A program made the translations under genes and the position numbers. A stretch of DNA of 64,000 nt, from assembly GCA_021847835.1 (NCBI GenBank), contig JAJZPR010000002.1:1-64000 (forward strand). Reading direction: 5' to 3'. Positions 54,885-64,000 of this stretch are shown piece by piece (the first letter of the stretch is position 1; each line of letters opens with the position of its first letter). The notes below the pieces were generated by a model. That model worked only from the letters and a program-made list of their open reading frames with translations. It was not told the DNA's origin and did no database searches. Origin of the DNA: Pseudomonadota bacterium (GTDB lineage Bacteria; Pseudomonadota; Gammaproteobacteria; Burkholderiales; Thiobacillaceae).

Positions 54885-55376
54885 ATGAGTCAGCAGGTAG
54901 TCCAGTCCGGGCTGGTCGTCTACATCACCTATTCCATCCTCGACCAGGCCGGCAACGTCGTCGAGCAGCACGATCTGCCCGTGGGCTACGTCCAGGGCGG
55001 CAACAGCGGGCTGCTGCCCAGCATCGAGTCCGCTCTGGTCGGGAAAAGCGTCGGCGACCGGGTGGAAGTGATGCTGGCTCCGCAGGATGCCTTCGGCGAG
55101 CATGACCCGAGCCTTTCCTTCGCCGACGACATCGACAATGTGCCGCCGCAATTCCGCCGTGTCGGCGCGCAGGTGGAAATGGCCAACGAAGCCGGCGAGA
55201 CCAGGACCTTTTACGTCACCAGGATCGAGGACGGCAAGCTGACAGTGGACGGCAACCATCCGCTGGCCGGCCAGAACGCGACTTGCGTGGTGAACATCAT
55301 GGACATCCGGGAGGCCACGGCGGACGAACTGGCCAGCGGCATGGCGGCGGACTCGGCGCCGCCGCAACTGCATTAA
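54885..55376 (+). CDS. FKBP-type peptidyl-prolyl isomerase, SlyD-like
   Basis: VYITYSILDQAGNVVEQHDLPVGYVQGGNSGLLPSIESALVGKSVGDRVEVMLAPQDAFGEHDP. Confidence 0.9.
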   Translation: MSQQVVQSGLVVYITYSILDQAGNVVEQHDLPVGYVQGGNSGLLPSIESALVGKSVGDRVEVMLAPQDAFGEHDPSLSFADDIDNVPPQFRRVGAQVEMANEAGETRTFYVTRIEDGKLTVDGNHPLAGQNATCVVNIMDIREATADELASGMAADSAPPQLH

Positions 55377-55388
55377 AGGCACATCGGA

Positions 55389-55466
55389 CACAGAAGCGGC
55401 AGAGACAACAGAGTCAAGGCGCAGATATGGAAAGGTTTCCGCTGCTTCCTCTGTTACCTCTGTGCA
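55389..55466. repeat. Degenerate CACAGAGNN-family inverted repeat, no gene inside
   Basis: CACAGAAGC GGCAGAGAC AACAGAGTC ... CTCTGTTAC CTCTGTGCA. Confidence 0.6.
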
Positions 55467-55482
55467 GGTGAGGTTGCGAATT

Positions 55483-55511
55483 AAAAAAGCCGGGTTGCCC
55501 CGGCTTTTTTG
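55483..55511. terminator. Rho-independent terminator
   Basis: aaaaaagccgggttgccccggctttttt. Confidence 0.85.
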
Positions 55512-55528
55512 TTGCGCATGACCCGAAA

Positions 55529-56038
55529 TTACTTGGGGCAGGCCTGGTCGCCGGGAATCTTGCCCGGCAGGCGCAGGAAGGCTTCGAACGGACCCATCAC
55601 GCTCATGGCTTCCATCTTGGGGCCGGCGAACTTCAGGCGGCCGAACATCATGGCGCGCATGGGGCCGTATTCGCCTGCGCCCATTTCGTTCCAGCGCGAG
55701 GTTTCGGCGTGCATCAGATAATCCACATCGTAATCCAGCGTGGCGGTCTGCTGCTTGCCGCCATAGACGCACATGGCCTTGCCGCCCTTGGCAACGATCT
55801 TCATTTCGGTGATGTACTGATCGCCGCAGTCGGTGCGGTACATCTGGATAATCTTGTAGCCGCGGCCCTTGTCGTTCTTGATCCACTTGTCGGCAAGGCC
55901 GTCGGTCAGGGTGGCGTCCTTGTTCCAGGCATCGCAGGCCTGGGCGGTCCACTCGGCCGACATCATGGCGGGAGCGGCCTGGGCGCCGGCTGCTGCAACG
56001 GCCAGCAGGCTGGCGGCCAGCAGGGAAAGCTTGTTCAT
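55529..56038 (-). CDS. Secreted protein, SCP2 sterol-binding-like
   Basis: Signal peptide MNKLSLLAASLLAVAAAGAQA; ...SVMGPFEAFLRLPGKIPGDQACPK. Confidence 0.55.
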   Translation of the reverse strand: MNKLSLLAASLLAVAAAGAQAAPAMMSAEWTAQACDAWNKDATLTDGLADKWIKNDKGRGYKIIQMYRTDCGDQYITEMKIVAKGGKAMCVYGGKQQTATLDYDVDYLMHAETSRWNEMGAGEYGPMRAMMFGRLKFAGPKMEAMSVMGPFEAFLRLPGKIPGDQACPK

Positions 56039-56170
56039 CGTAGTCTCCTTCGTATTGTGGTGAGCATCGGGAGGATGCAGGCAGCAAGTTAAGCGCCATC
56101 CGGCAAGTTGTCAATGCGGCAAGGGCCCTGCCAGTTGATGCGGGTGGTGCACCCGCATCAGGGCCGCGGG

Positions 56171-56831
56171 CTACAGCGAATCCTCGACCAGCCTGATGCG
56201 GGCGCGCAGTCTCTCCAGTTCGGCAGCGTCTTCCTTCATGCCGGCGCGGCTTTCCAGCAGTTTCAGGTAGACCAGCAGGGGTCTGCTCCAGCCTTGCTCG
56301 GAAGCGGTTTCCGCCGCCAGCTTCAGCGTGGCGTCATCGGCCTGCTTGCGCGCGACCGCGATGGAAACCGCAACCAGGCGGGATAAGGGCTCGCCGATTT
56401 TCTGGAGGATGTCGAAATTCCTTGCGGGGTCGCGGTTGGCGAGAAACGCGCGGTATTGCGCAGGCAGTTTGCCGCCGTCCAGTTCATCCCATTGTCCGGT
56501 GAGGAAGCGGTGGTAGGCCTCGTTTTCCGCGCTCGCGCCCAGCCTGGCGAGTTCGAGATAGCCGCTGCACGGCTCGAAAACCAGGCTGGCCTGGCGTGTG
56601 GCGCAGCGGATCAGGTGCAGCCTGGCGGTTTCGTCAAGTTTTGCGGCGCTGCCGGCGGCAGCCAGCGCCTGCTCGAAGTAGCGTTCGGCCAGCGTGTTCC
56701 GGCCCTTGAGCTCGGCTTTCTGGTAGCGCCCGATCAGGCTGATGCTGTCCAGTTTCCAGTCCGGCGTTTTCGGCCCGCCGCCGCAGGCGGAGAGCAGCAG
56801 GGCCAGGGAAGCGATCAACAAATTTCTCATG
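56171..56831 (-). CDS. Putative lipoprotein linked to Mla-like operon
   Basis: MRNLLIASLALLLSACGGGPKTPDWKLDSISLIGRYQKAELKGRNTLAERYFEQAL; overlaps end of mlaD-like gene. Confidence 0.7.
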
Positions 56832-57777
56832 GCAGTTTCAAGTCCTTGTCCTGTCCGAACGGCCACATGCGGTTGATGTCGTTGAGAAGGTCGTTGGCCT
56901 TGCGTACCGAGTCGTCGACGTCGGCGCGCAGCTTGGCAAGATCCTGGGTGCCGTCCTTGACGCTGGCCGAGATGTCGACTGCGTTCTTTAGCAGTTCATC
57001 CACGCGTTTCAGGCTGCCCTGGGCTTCCACCAGCATGGCGCGCACCTGGGACAGCGCCGCTTTGCTCTGCTCGGATACGCCGTCCTCGGCAAATAGCCAG
57101 CGGTCGGTCTTGACCAGCATGGCATCGACCTTGGCCGAGACTTCGTTCAGCCGTGCGGTCAGGCTTTCGAGGTTTTTCAGGCTGTTGACGACCGGGCGCG
57201 CGTTCTCTTCACTGCCCAGCACGCCTTCAAGCACGCCGTACTTTCCGCTCATGCGGCCAGTGATGGTTTTCGTGTTGGCCAGCGTGCTGTTGAGTTCGCC
57301 GTCCCGCCGGGTGATGTGTTCGACGTTGGCCAGGATGTTCTTTGCGCGCTCGATGAGGGCGGGGATTTCCTGGGCGGGATCGGAAACCTGCAATAAAACG
57401 GTGGCCTGGTCCGGCAGCCTGGCCGAGCTCAGGTTGGGCGAGCTGACCTTGATTTTCGCGCCGCCGACCAGGGGTTTGTCCAGGCTGAAGATGCTGTCGG
57501 TTCTCAGCCATTTCGCGCCGCTCTGGGAGATTTCCGCCTTGATCACGATGCCGCCCGCCTCGTTCAGGTTGACGCTGGTGACCTGTCCGATGGGCATGCC
57601 CGAGAAGGTGAGCGGCATGCCGGGGACGATGCCATCGGCGCTGGCGGCGGCCAGCTGCAGTTGCATGCGCTGCTCGAAGAATCCGCGCGCGTGCAGCACG
57701 TAGACCAGGAATGCCAGCGCCAGGACGAGTACGGTGACGACGAAAAGTCCGACTTTGAGGTGCAGGTTCTTGAACAT
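56827..57777 (-). CDS. MlaD/MCE-family protein
   Basis: LKVGLFVVTVLVLALAFLVYVLHARGFFEQRMQLQLAAASADGIVPGMPLTFSGMPIGQVTSVNL. Confidence 0.9.
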   Translation of the reverse strand: MFKNLHLKVGLFVVTVLVLALAFLVYVLHARGFFEQRMQLQLAAASADGIVPGMPLTFSGMPIGQVTSVNLNEAGGIVIKAEISQSGAKWLRTDSIFSLDKPLVGGAKIKVSSPNLSSARLPDQATVLLQVSDPAQEIPALIERAKNILANVEHITRRDGELNSTLANTKTITGRMSGKYGVLEGVLGSEENARPVVNSLKNLESLTARLNEVSAKVDAMLVKTDRWLFAEDGVSEQSKAALSQVRAMLVEAQGSLKRVDELLKNAVDISASVKDGTQDLAKLRADVDDSVRKANDLLNDINRMWPFGQDKDLKLP

Positions 57778-57782
57778 TGTTG

Positions 57783-58223
57783 TCAGTCGTAGAGCGGGCG
57801 GTTCCAGTCGAAGTCAAACACTTCCCATTTTGCCGGCGTTCCGTCGAAGCGCGCGGCCAGTTCGCGCAGGAATATGGGATAGGGAATATCGTACAGCATG
57901 GCGCCGGGACGTTCGATCAGCAGTCGCGGGCGCCTCAGGATGAGGGCGCGCGCCAGCTTGGCGACGAAGCGCTCGGAGGGGGGCATGTCGGGATCGCGCT
58001 TGTCGGCGATCGCAGCGAAGCCCAGCCGGTCGAGCAGGGTCTGCGCCTGCCGCGAGGCCTCGGCTGCGCTGAAATGTTTCTGGTAGAGGGGGATCAGCGC
58101 GATGTTCTCGCGCGCGGACAGATTGGCGCGCAAGGGAAGATCGGGCGAAACCAGCGCGGCCTGTTCGTCCGTAAAATTTTTTACCGCCTTCGCCAGCGAC
58201 TGCGCATCGGCGAAGCTGGTCAG
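57783..58223 (-). CDS. Degenerate ABC ATPase-like (MlaF-like) protein lacking Walker A; probable CTG start
   Basis: SPDLPLRANLSARENIALIPLYQKHFSAAEASRQAQTLLDRLGF...PPSERFVAKLARALILRRPRLLIERPG; CTGA overlap with the mlaE stop; no P-loop. Confidence 0.65.
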   Translation of the reverse strand: MTSFADAQSLAKAVKNFTDEQAALVSPDLPLRANLSARENIALIPLYQKHFSAAEASRQAQTLLDRLGFAAIADKRDPDMPPSERFVAKLARALILRRPRLLIERPGAMLYDIPYPIFLRELAARFDGTPAKWEVFDFDWNRPLYD

Positions 58224-59014
58224 ATGTATTTCAGCGCTAATGACAGCACCTCGATCAGGACCAGGGCCAGAAATACCCGCATCATACCGCGCAGCACGGA
58301 CACCGGCACCATGAAAAGCTTTTTCGGCGTTTCCAGGCCGGCGGCCATGGGCAGCGTGGTGAGGGCGAGGCCGAAGAACGCGCACTTGACCGCCAGGCCC
58401 AGCAGCACGCCGATGCTGAACACGCCGGAAATCGTGGTCGAGAAGGCTGCGAATCCCGCCGTGCTCCATCCGTGAATGGCCGTGTAGGCCAGAATCAGCG
58501 TCAGCGTGCCGCCCAGCACGGTCAGGCCGAATACCGAGACGATGCCGCCCAGAATCCTGGGCAGGAATTCGAACTGCATGGGCTCCACCCGGCAATGCGA
58601 CAGGGCGTCGAGTTCGTTGTTGACCTTCATCAGCGCAACTTCCGTGTTGATGGCCGAGCCCGAGCGCAGCGCGATCAGCAGCGCGGTCAGGAAGGGCAGC
58701 AGTTCCAGCGGCAGCACGCGGATGATCATTTCGGTGGCGGCATCGAACAGGCCCACGTCGCGCGCGGTGGACAGGGTGATGGTGATGATGACCCAGGAGA
58801 TCGCCAGCACATAGATGAGATAGATGTGCAGGATCTGCACGGCGGTGAAGTAGATCTGCTTGATGACGGTGTCGAGCGTGGCGCGGTTCCAGGTGGCGGG
58901 CCGCGCCAGCGTGGACAGCACTTCGGACAGGAAGGCCAGCACGCCGTAGGACGTTCTCCACCAGCCTACTGCCTTGGCGCCGGTGCGTTCGACGAAATTT
59001 AACAGGAACTCCAT
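58220..59014 (-). CDS. MlaE-family ABC transporter permease
   Basis: TLDTVIKQIYFTAVQILHIYLIYVLAISWVIITI...LRSGSAINTEVALMKVNNELDAL. Confidence 0.9.
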   Translation of the reverse strand: MEFLLNFVERTGAKAVGWWRTSYGVLAFLSEVLSTLARPATWNRATLDTVIKQIYFTAVQILHIYLIYVLAISWVIITITLSTARDVGLFDAATEMIIRVLPLELLPFLTALLIALRSGSAINTEVALMKVNNELDALSHCRVEPMQFEFLPRILGGIVSVFGLTVLGGTLTLILAYTAIHGWSTAGFAAFSTTISGVFSIGVLLGLAVKCAFFGLALTTLPMAAGLETPKKLFMVPVSVLRGMMRVFLALVLIEVLSLALKYI

Positions 59015-59108
59015 GCGTTTTCGCGGGGTCTGTTGTTGGTCTCGGATTGTGTATTATGCCAATAGCGACAATAAAGTTTGCGAATTGCTTGAAAGTGAGG
59101 AGGTCACC

Positions 59109-59636
59109 ATGAGGCGTTTGTGCGGAATTCTTGCGTTGTCCCTGGCCAGCAGCCTGGCGCTGGCGGCCCCGGGCGTGGCGCTCAAGGATGAAAACGTGCT
59201 GTCCAAACCCAGTGCCACCGCTGCCGCAGTCGGCAAGATGAGCAAGGGCATGGCCGTGGACATCGTGGCCAAGCAGGGCGGCTGGCTGCAGGTCAAGGCG
59301 GGCAGGACGCAAGGCTGGGTGCGTCTGCTTTCCGTGCGCGCCGGTTCCGGCGGGGCGGGCGGCAATGGCCTGGCCGGGGTTGCCGGTGTGGCCGGTGCGG
59401 CCACCCGGCAATCCGATTCCAGCCGGGTGGTGGCAGTGGCGGGCGTGCGCGGCCTCAATGAGGAAGATCTCAAGGGCGCCAAATTCAATGCCGCGGAAAT
59501 GGCGAAGCTGGAAGGCTATGCCGTGAGCAAGGCCCAGGCACAGGCATTTGCCCAGAAATCAGGACTGAAGGCGCAAAAAGTGGCGGCCTTGCCCGAACCG
59601 CAAACGCAATCCGACTCGCAGTGGGGGAACAACTGA
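59109..59636 (+). CDS. Secreted SH3-domain protein
   Basis: MRRLCGILALSLASSLALAAPGVALKDENVLSKPSATAAAVGKMSKGMAVDIVAKQGGWLQVKAGRTQGWVRL. Confidence 0.8.
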   Translation: MRRLCGILALSLASSLALAAPGVALKDENVLSKPSATAAAVGKMSKGMAVDIVAKQGGWLQVKAGRTQGWVRLLSVRAGSGGAGGNGLAGVAGVAGAATRQSDSSRVVAVAGVRGLNEEDLKGAKFNAAEMAKLEGYAVSKAQAQAFAQKSGLKAQKVAALPEPQTQSDSQWGNN

Positions 59637-60520
59637 TGAAACGGCAAATATTATTGCTGACGCTGGCATTGGGCGTGTATTCCTCGGCAAGCAGCGGGGC
59701 GTTCGATTTCGGCAAGGCGCTCGAGGCCATGGGCCAGGTTCCCCAGAAGCAGAAATCCGATGAGGCGCAGCCGCCCGCCGATTCCCCTTCCGTGCAGCAG
59801 CTTGGACTGAGCCTTTTCGGCAAGACCAGCACGGCGGACGAGATCCGCATCGGGCGCCAGGTTTCCGGCGACCTGCTCGGCGCGGCTCCGCTGGTCAAGG
59901 ACGACGCATTGCAGCGCTACGTCAACAGCGTGGGCCGCTGGGTGGCCATGCAAAGCGGCCGCCCCGACCTGCCCTGGCATTTCGGCGTCATCGATTCCGA
60001 GGATATCAACGCTTTTGCGGCGCCGGGCGGTTTCATCTTCGTGACCAAGGGGCTTTACAAGCGCCTCAACAACGAAGCGGAACTGGCGGGCGTGCTGGGG
60101 CATGAGATCGCCCATGTCACCAAGAAGCATCACCTGAATTTGCTCAAGAAATCACAGTTGATCGGCGCGCTGGCGCAGACCGCGAAGAAGGAGGTCAAGA
60201 GTGGCGATGCAGCCGTGCAGAACCTGATCGGCAATGGCGCCGAAATGATGGCGCGCGGCCTCGACAAGGAGGCCGAGTTCGAGGCGGACCGCATCGGCGT
60301 GGTGTTCGCGGCGCGCGCGGGTTACGACGCCTGGGGGCTGCCGACGGTACTGCAGGACATGGCCACCATCCACACCAAGGATGACCGCTTGGCGCTGCTG
60401 TACAAGACCCACCCGACCGCGGCGGACCGCCTGACCCGCCTGGGCGAGGCGGTGGGCGACCGTTTCGACAGCCTGCCGGCCGGCAAGGAGTTTCCCGACC
60501 GCTTCCATCGCATCAAGTGA
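59636..60520 (+). CDS. M48-family metalloprotease
   Basis: FVTKGLYKRLNNEAELAGVLGHEIAHVTKKHHL (HExxH). Confidence 0.93.
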   Translation: MKRQILLLTLALGVYSSASSGAFDFGKALEAMGQVPQKQKSDEAQPPADSPSVQQLGLSLFGKTSTADEIRIGRQVSGDLLGAAPLVKDDALQRYVNSVGRWVAMQSGRPDLPWHFGVIDSEDINAFAAPGGFIFVTKGLYKRLNNEAELAGVLGHEIAHVTKKHHLNLLKKSQLIGALAQTAKKEVKSGDAAVQNLIGNGAEMMARGLDKEAEFEADRIGVVFAARAGYDAWGLPTVLQDMATIHTKDDRLALLYKTHPTAADRLTRLGEAVGDRFDSLPAGKEFPDRFHRIK

Positions 60521-62739
60521 AACTGCGCGCCGCCAGCAAGCTTGCCATCCCCTGGCTGCTGGCCGCGGGATGGCTCGCCCTGCTGGTGCTGCATGAGACC
60601 TCTCTTCTGCGCCTGGGCTTTGTCGAGCGGCTGGATGCCGTCATTTACGATTTCAGCCTGAAACGCAGCGCGCCGCGCGGGCTGGACGACCGCATCACCA
60701 TACTCGACATCGACGAAGCCAGCCTCAAGGAAGTCGGCCGCTGGCCCTGGAGCCGCGCCAGGATGGCCGCCCTGGTGGAGCGGCTGTACGACGACTACGG
60801 CATCGCCGCCATGGGGTTCGACGTCATCTTCGCCGAGCCCGACATCAGTTCCGGCATCGCCACGCTCGACCGGCTGGCGAAAAAGGAACTCGCGGCGGAT
60901 GCGCAGTTCCGCGCCCGCTATGCGCGCCTGCGCCCCGCGCTGGATTACGACGGACGCTTCGCCGAAACCCTGCGCGACAAGCCTCTGGCGCTCGGCTATT
61001 ACTTCATCACCCCGGGCCTGCCGGAAGGCGTTACCGGCGCGCTGCCGCCGGCCAACCTTCCCGCGGCGGCATTGGGGGAAAGCGCGAACAAGCTGGTCGA
61101 GGCCATCGGCTACGGCGGCAACCTCAAGCAGTTCCAGGACGCCGCCGGCATCGCCGGCTATTTCTCGGTATTGCCGGATGCGGACGGCACCATCCGCAAG
61201 CTTCATCTGCTGACCCGCTTCCAGGGCGGGCTGTATGAATCCTTCAGCGCCGCCACCCTGCGCGCCGCCATGGGCGGCGAGCCCCTGGCTGCCGGCGTGG
61301 AAGAAAGCAATGTGCTTGGCCGCAGGTATCGCCAGCCCTGGGTGGAAGTGGCCGGCATCCGCCTGAACCTCAATGCCGACGGCAGCGCCTGGGTGCCGTA
61401 CCGCGCGGGCGCGCCTTTCCCCTACGTGTCCGCCAAGGACGTGCTGGCCGGCAAAACCGACAAGAGCATGCTGGAAAACCGCGTGGTGCTGGTCGGTTCC
61501 ACCGCGCCGGGGCTCGCGGACTTGCGCGTCACGCCGTTCTCGAGCGCCTTTCCCGGCGTGGAAATCCACGCCCACATGATCGCCGGCATGCTCGACGGCG
61601 ACGCGGCTTACACTCCGCCCTGGGCGCAGGACGCCGTGCTTGCCCTGACGCTCATCATGGGCCTGCTACTGGCCATCACCCTGCCGCTGATCGGCCCGGT
61701 CTATGGCCTGGGGCTCACCGTTCTGCTGCTGGGCGGGATGGCAGGGGGGCAATACGCCGCCTGGCAGCAGCATTGGGTCTTGCCGGCGGCCGGCCCGCTG
61801 GTCACGGTGCTGGGCCTGTACCTGCTGTCCACGGCCTACGGCTTCCTGACGGAAACCCGCAACAAGCGCCAGATCACCAAGCTGTTCGGCCAGTACGTGC
61901 CGCCCGAACTGGCCGACGAGATGAGCCGCGACCCTACGCACTACAGCATGGAAGGCCAGTCGCGCGAGATGAGCGTGCTGTTCTCGGACATCCGCGGCTT
62001 CACCGATTTTTCCGAGAAACTGCCACCTACCGAACTGGCCGAGGTGCTGAACAGCTACCTCAGCACCATGACTGCCATCGTGCAGCAGAACAAGGGCACC
62101 ATCGACAAGTACATCGGCGATGCGGTGATGGCCTTCTGGAATGCGCCGCTCGACATGCCCAACCACGCCGAAGCCGCGGTGCAGACCGCGCTCGACATGC
62201 AGGCCGCGCTGCCCGCGCTCAACGAGCAGTTCGCCGCGCACGGCTGGCCGCAGGTGAAAATCGGCGTGGGCGTGAACAGCGGGCGCATGAGCGTGGGCAA
62301 CATGGGATCGAGCTTCCGCATGTCCTACACGGTGATGGGCGACGCGGTGAACCTGGGGTCCAGGCTGGAAGGCATCACCAAGCAATACGGCGTCGGCATC
62401 CTGGTCACGCAGACCACGGTGGATGCGGACGCCAGGCACGTGTTCATGAAAATCGACGACGTGCGCGTGAAAGGCAAGCTACAGCCGGTGGCGATCTACG
62501 AGCCGCTCGGCCCGAAGGATGCCGTCGATCCGGCCGAGCTTGATCGGGCAAAGCGCTTCGAGCGGGCTTATGCGGCCTACCAGGCCCAGCGATGGGATGA
62601 GGCAGAAACCCTGTTGGAAGCATTGAATGCGGAATCGCCCCGGCCGCTGTACGATATCTACCTTGAGCGCATCGCGCATTTCCGCGAAGCGCCGCCACCG
62701 GAGGACTGGGATGGCGTATTCGTTTACACGACCAAATAA
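60517..62739 (+). CDS. CHASE2-domain adenylate/guanylate cyclase
   Basis: DRITILDIDEASLKEVGRWPWSRARMAALVERL (CHASE2); REMSVLFSDIRGFTDFSEKLPPTELAEVLNSYLSTM (cyclase). Confidence 0.94.
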   Translation: MKLRAASKLAIPWLLAAGWLALLVLHETSLLRLGFVERLDAVIYDFSLKRSAPRGLDDRITILDIDEASLKEVGRWPWSRARMAALVERLYDDYGIAAMGFDVIFAEPDISSGIATLDRLAKKELAADAQFRARYARLRPALDYDGRFAETLRDKPLALGYYFITPGLPEGVTGALPPANLPAAALGESANKLVEAIGYGGNLKQFQDAAGIAGYFSVLPDADGTIRKLHLLTRFQGGLYESFSAATLRAAMGGEPLAAGVEESNVLGRRYRQPWVEVAGIRLNLNADGSAWVPYRAGAPFPYVSAKDVLAGKTDKSMLENRVVLVGSTAPGLADLRVTPFSSAFPGVEIHAHMIAGMLDGDAAYTPPWAQDAVLALTLIMGLLLAITLPLIGPVYGLGLTVLLLGGMAGGQYAAWQQHWVLPAAGPLVTVLGLYLLSTAYGFLTETRNKRQITKLFGQYVPPELADEMSRDPTHYSMEGQSREMSVLFSDIRGFTDFSEKLPPTELAEVLNSYLSTMTAIVQQNKGTIDKYIGDAVMAFWNAPLDMPNHAEAAVQTALDMQAALPALNEQFAAHGWPQVKIGVGVNSGRMSVGNMGSSFRMSYTVMGDAVNLGSRLEGITKQYGVGILVTQTTVDADARHVFMKIDDVRVKGKLQPVAIYEPLGPKDAVDPAELDRAKRFERAYAAYQAQRWDEAETLLEALNAESPRPLYDIYLERIAHFREAPPPEDWDGVFVYTTK

Positions 62740-62744
62740 CTGAC

Positions 62745-63509
62745 ATGAAACTCACCGTGCTCGGTTGCGGCGGCGGCATCGGCAGCGGCCGCCACACCAC
62801 CTGCTTCCAGCTGGACGACGACGTGCTGATCGATGCCGGCACCGGCATTACCGCGCTCAGCTTGGAGCAGCTTGCGAAGATCGACCATGTTTTCCTCACC
62901 CACAGCCATCTCGATCATGTGCTGGGGCTGCCGCTGCTGGTGGATGCGGTGGGCGACCGGCGCGACAAGCCCGTCGTCGTGCATGCGCTGCCGGACACCC
63001 TGGAAATTCTCGCCCAGCACGTGTTCAACTGGAAACTGTGGCCCGATTTCCGCGAGATTCCCGATGCTTCCGCGCCGTGGCTCAAATTCGAGCGCATGCC
63101 GCTCGGCTCCGAAGTCAGGCTGGGCGGCCGGACAATCGGCAGCCTGCCCGCGCACCATGCCGTGCCGGCCTGCGGCTATCGGTTCTCGAACGGCAGGCAG
63201 AGCCTCGTGTTCACCGGCGACACCACGCGCAGCGAGGCGCTGATGCACGCCTTGAACGAAATGACCGGCCTTTCCGACCTCATCATCGAAACCTCGTTCG
63301 AAAACGGCCTGCGCGACATCGCCGTGGCCTCCATGCACCACTGGCCGGATTCGCTGGCACAGGAGCTGGGGCATTTGAAAATCCATCCGCGCATCTGGAT
63401 CACCCATCTCAAGCCCGGCAACGAGGATGCCATCATGGACGAACTCAGGCGCTGCATCCCCGGGCGCGAAATTGCGCCGCTGACACAGGGGCAGGTGATC
63501 GAATGCTGA
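62745..63509 (+). CDS. MBL-fold hydrolase, class II cyclic-nucleotide phosphodiesterase-like
   Basis: DHVFLTHSHLDHVLGLPLLVDAVGDRRDKPVVVHA...FTGDTTRSEALMHALNEM. Confidence 0.8.
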   Translation: MKLTVLGCGGGIGSGRHTTCFQLDDDVLIDAGTGITALSLEQLAKIDHVFLTHSHLDHVLGLPLLVDAVGDRRDKPVVVHALPDTLEILAQHVFNWKLWPDFREIPDASAPWLKFERMPLGSEVRLGGRTIGSLPAHHAVPACGYRFSNGRQSLVFTGDTTRSEALMHALNEMTGLSDLIIETSFENGLRDIAVASMHHWPDSLAQELGHLKIHPRIWITHLKPGNEDAIMDELRRCIPGREIAPLTQGQVIEC

Positions 63510-64000
63510 GCGGCCGCAGTGCGCCCGACGCCCTGCTGCTGATGACCGGCGGCTGCCCGCATTGCCCCGCCGCTTTGCAGGCGCTGACGGTGTTGTTGAA
63601 GGAAGGCGCGATCGGACGGCTCGAAGTCATCAATGTCGCGGTGCATATCGAGGAAGCCGAGTCGCGCGGTGTGCAGTCCGTGCCCTGGATCAGGATCGGC
63701 CCCTTCGAGGTGGAGGGCGCGGCCACGCCCGCCAAACTGCGCGAACTGGCGCGGGGAGTGAACGATGACGGCGTTTTCGATGCCTGGCTGCTGGAAACGC
63801 TCAAGGCCGGCAAGCGCCGGAAATTCGAGGAACTGGTGAAGCAGGATCCGCAGCGCATCCACGCGCTGGCGCGGCTGATGAAGAATCCTGAAGCCAGCAT
63901 GGCCATCCGCCTTGGCATCGGTGCCGTGCTGGAAGAGCTTCAGGGTACCGGCTTTACCGAGCCGCTGATGACTGATCTGGCCGGGATGCTTGCTTCGGAT
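63503..64000 (+). CDS. Thioredoxin-family protein with C-terminal extension, truncated by window end
   Basis: MLSGRSAPDALLLMTGGCPHCPAALQALTVLLKEGAIGRLEVINVAVHIEEAESRGVQSVPWIRIG; CxxC. Confidence 0.8.
   Translation, partial: MLSGRSAPDALLLMTGGCPHCPAALQALTVLLKEGAIGRLEVINVAVHIEEAESRGVQSVPWIRIGPFEVEGAATPAKLRELARGVNDDGVFDAWLLETLKAGKRRKFEELVKQDPQRIHALARLMKNPEASMAIRLGIGAVLEELQGTGFTEPLMTDLAGMLASD

Overview
The window is a GC-rich chromosomal segment, most like a Gallionella/Sideroxydans-type betaproteobacterium (lineage is inference). Bases 1-93 are the 3' end of an IS3-family transposase. Bases ~0.1-14 kb hold a nitrogen-fixation accessory region without nifHDK: nifA, then nifB-fdxN-iscA-like-TPR-LRV-nifZ-(38 aa sORF)-nifZ2-unknown-nifS-nifT-unknown-DegT-like-2Fe2S ferredoxin-unknown-SIR2-like. 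Bases ~14.6-64 kb are mostly housekeeping: tRNAs, serS, rarA, lolA, a kinase/phosphatase/FHA set, phoH, trxB, ftsK, mltF, clpSA, lysC, rlmD, pgi/glgB/glgC/GH57, an Mla-like operon and a cyclase/MBL pair. Most notable observations: (1) a 419-bp unit inserted between rarA and serS, in which a GxxExxY (putative PD-(D/E)XK) gene is bounded by 28-bp inverted repeats built from a CACAGAGNN nonamer (27/28 identical). Gene-less relatives of the repeat lie at ~30.67-30.89 kb (including 11 perfect tandem CTCTGTGAA copies) and ~55.39-55.47 kb, suggesting a mobile or selfish repeat system. (2) NifA-UAS (TGT-N10-ACA) plus sigma54 -24/-12 pairs at nifB, at nifA, and in front of a tightly overlapping minus-strand operon of unknown small genes, which would place that operon in the nif regulon. 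(3) Apparent pseudoenzymes: a DegT-fold protein with the PLP lysine replaced by Gly, a SIR2-like protein lacking the catalytic Asn and His, and an MlaF-like protein lacking a Walker A, apparently started at CTG by a CTGA overlap. (4) A second dispersed repeat family with 7-bp period (TCAGTNN). No searches were run; family calls rest on recognition of the translated sequences.
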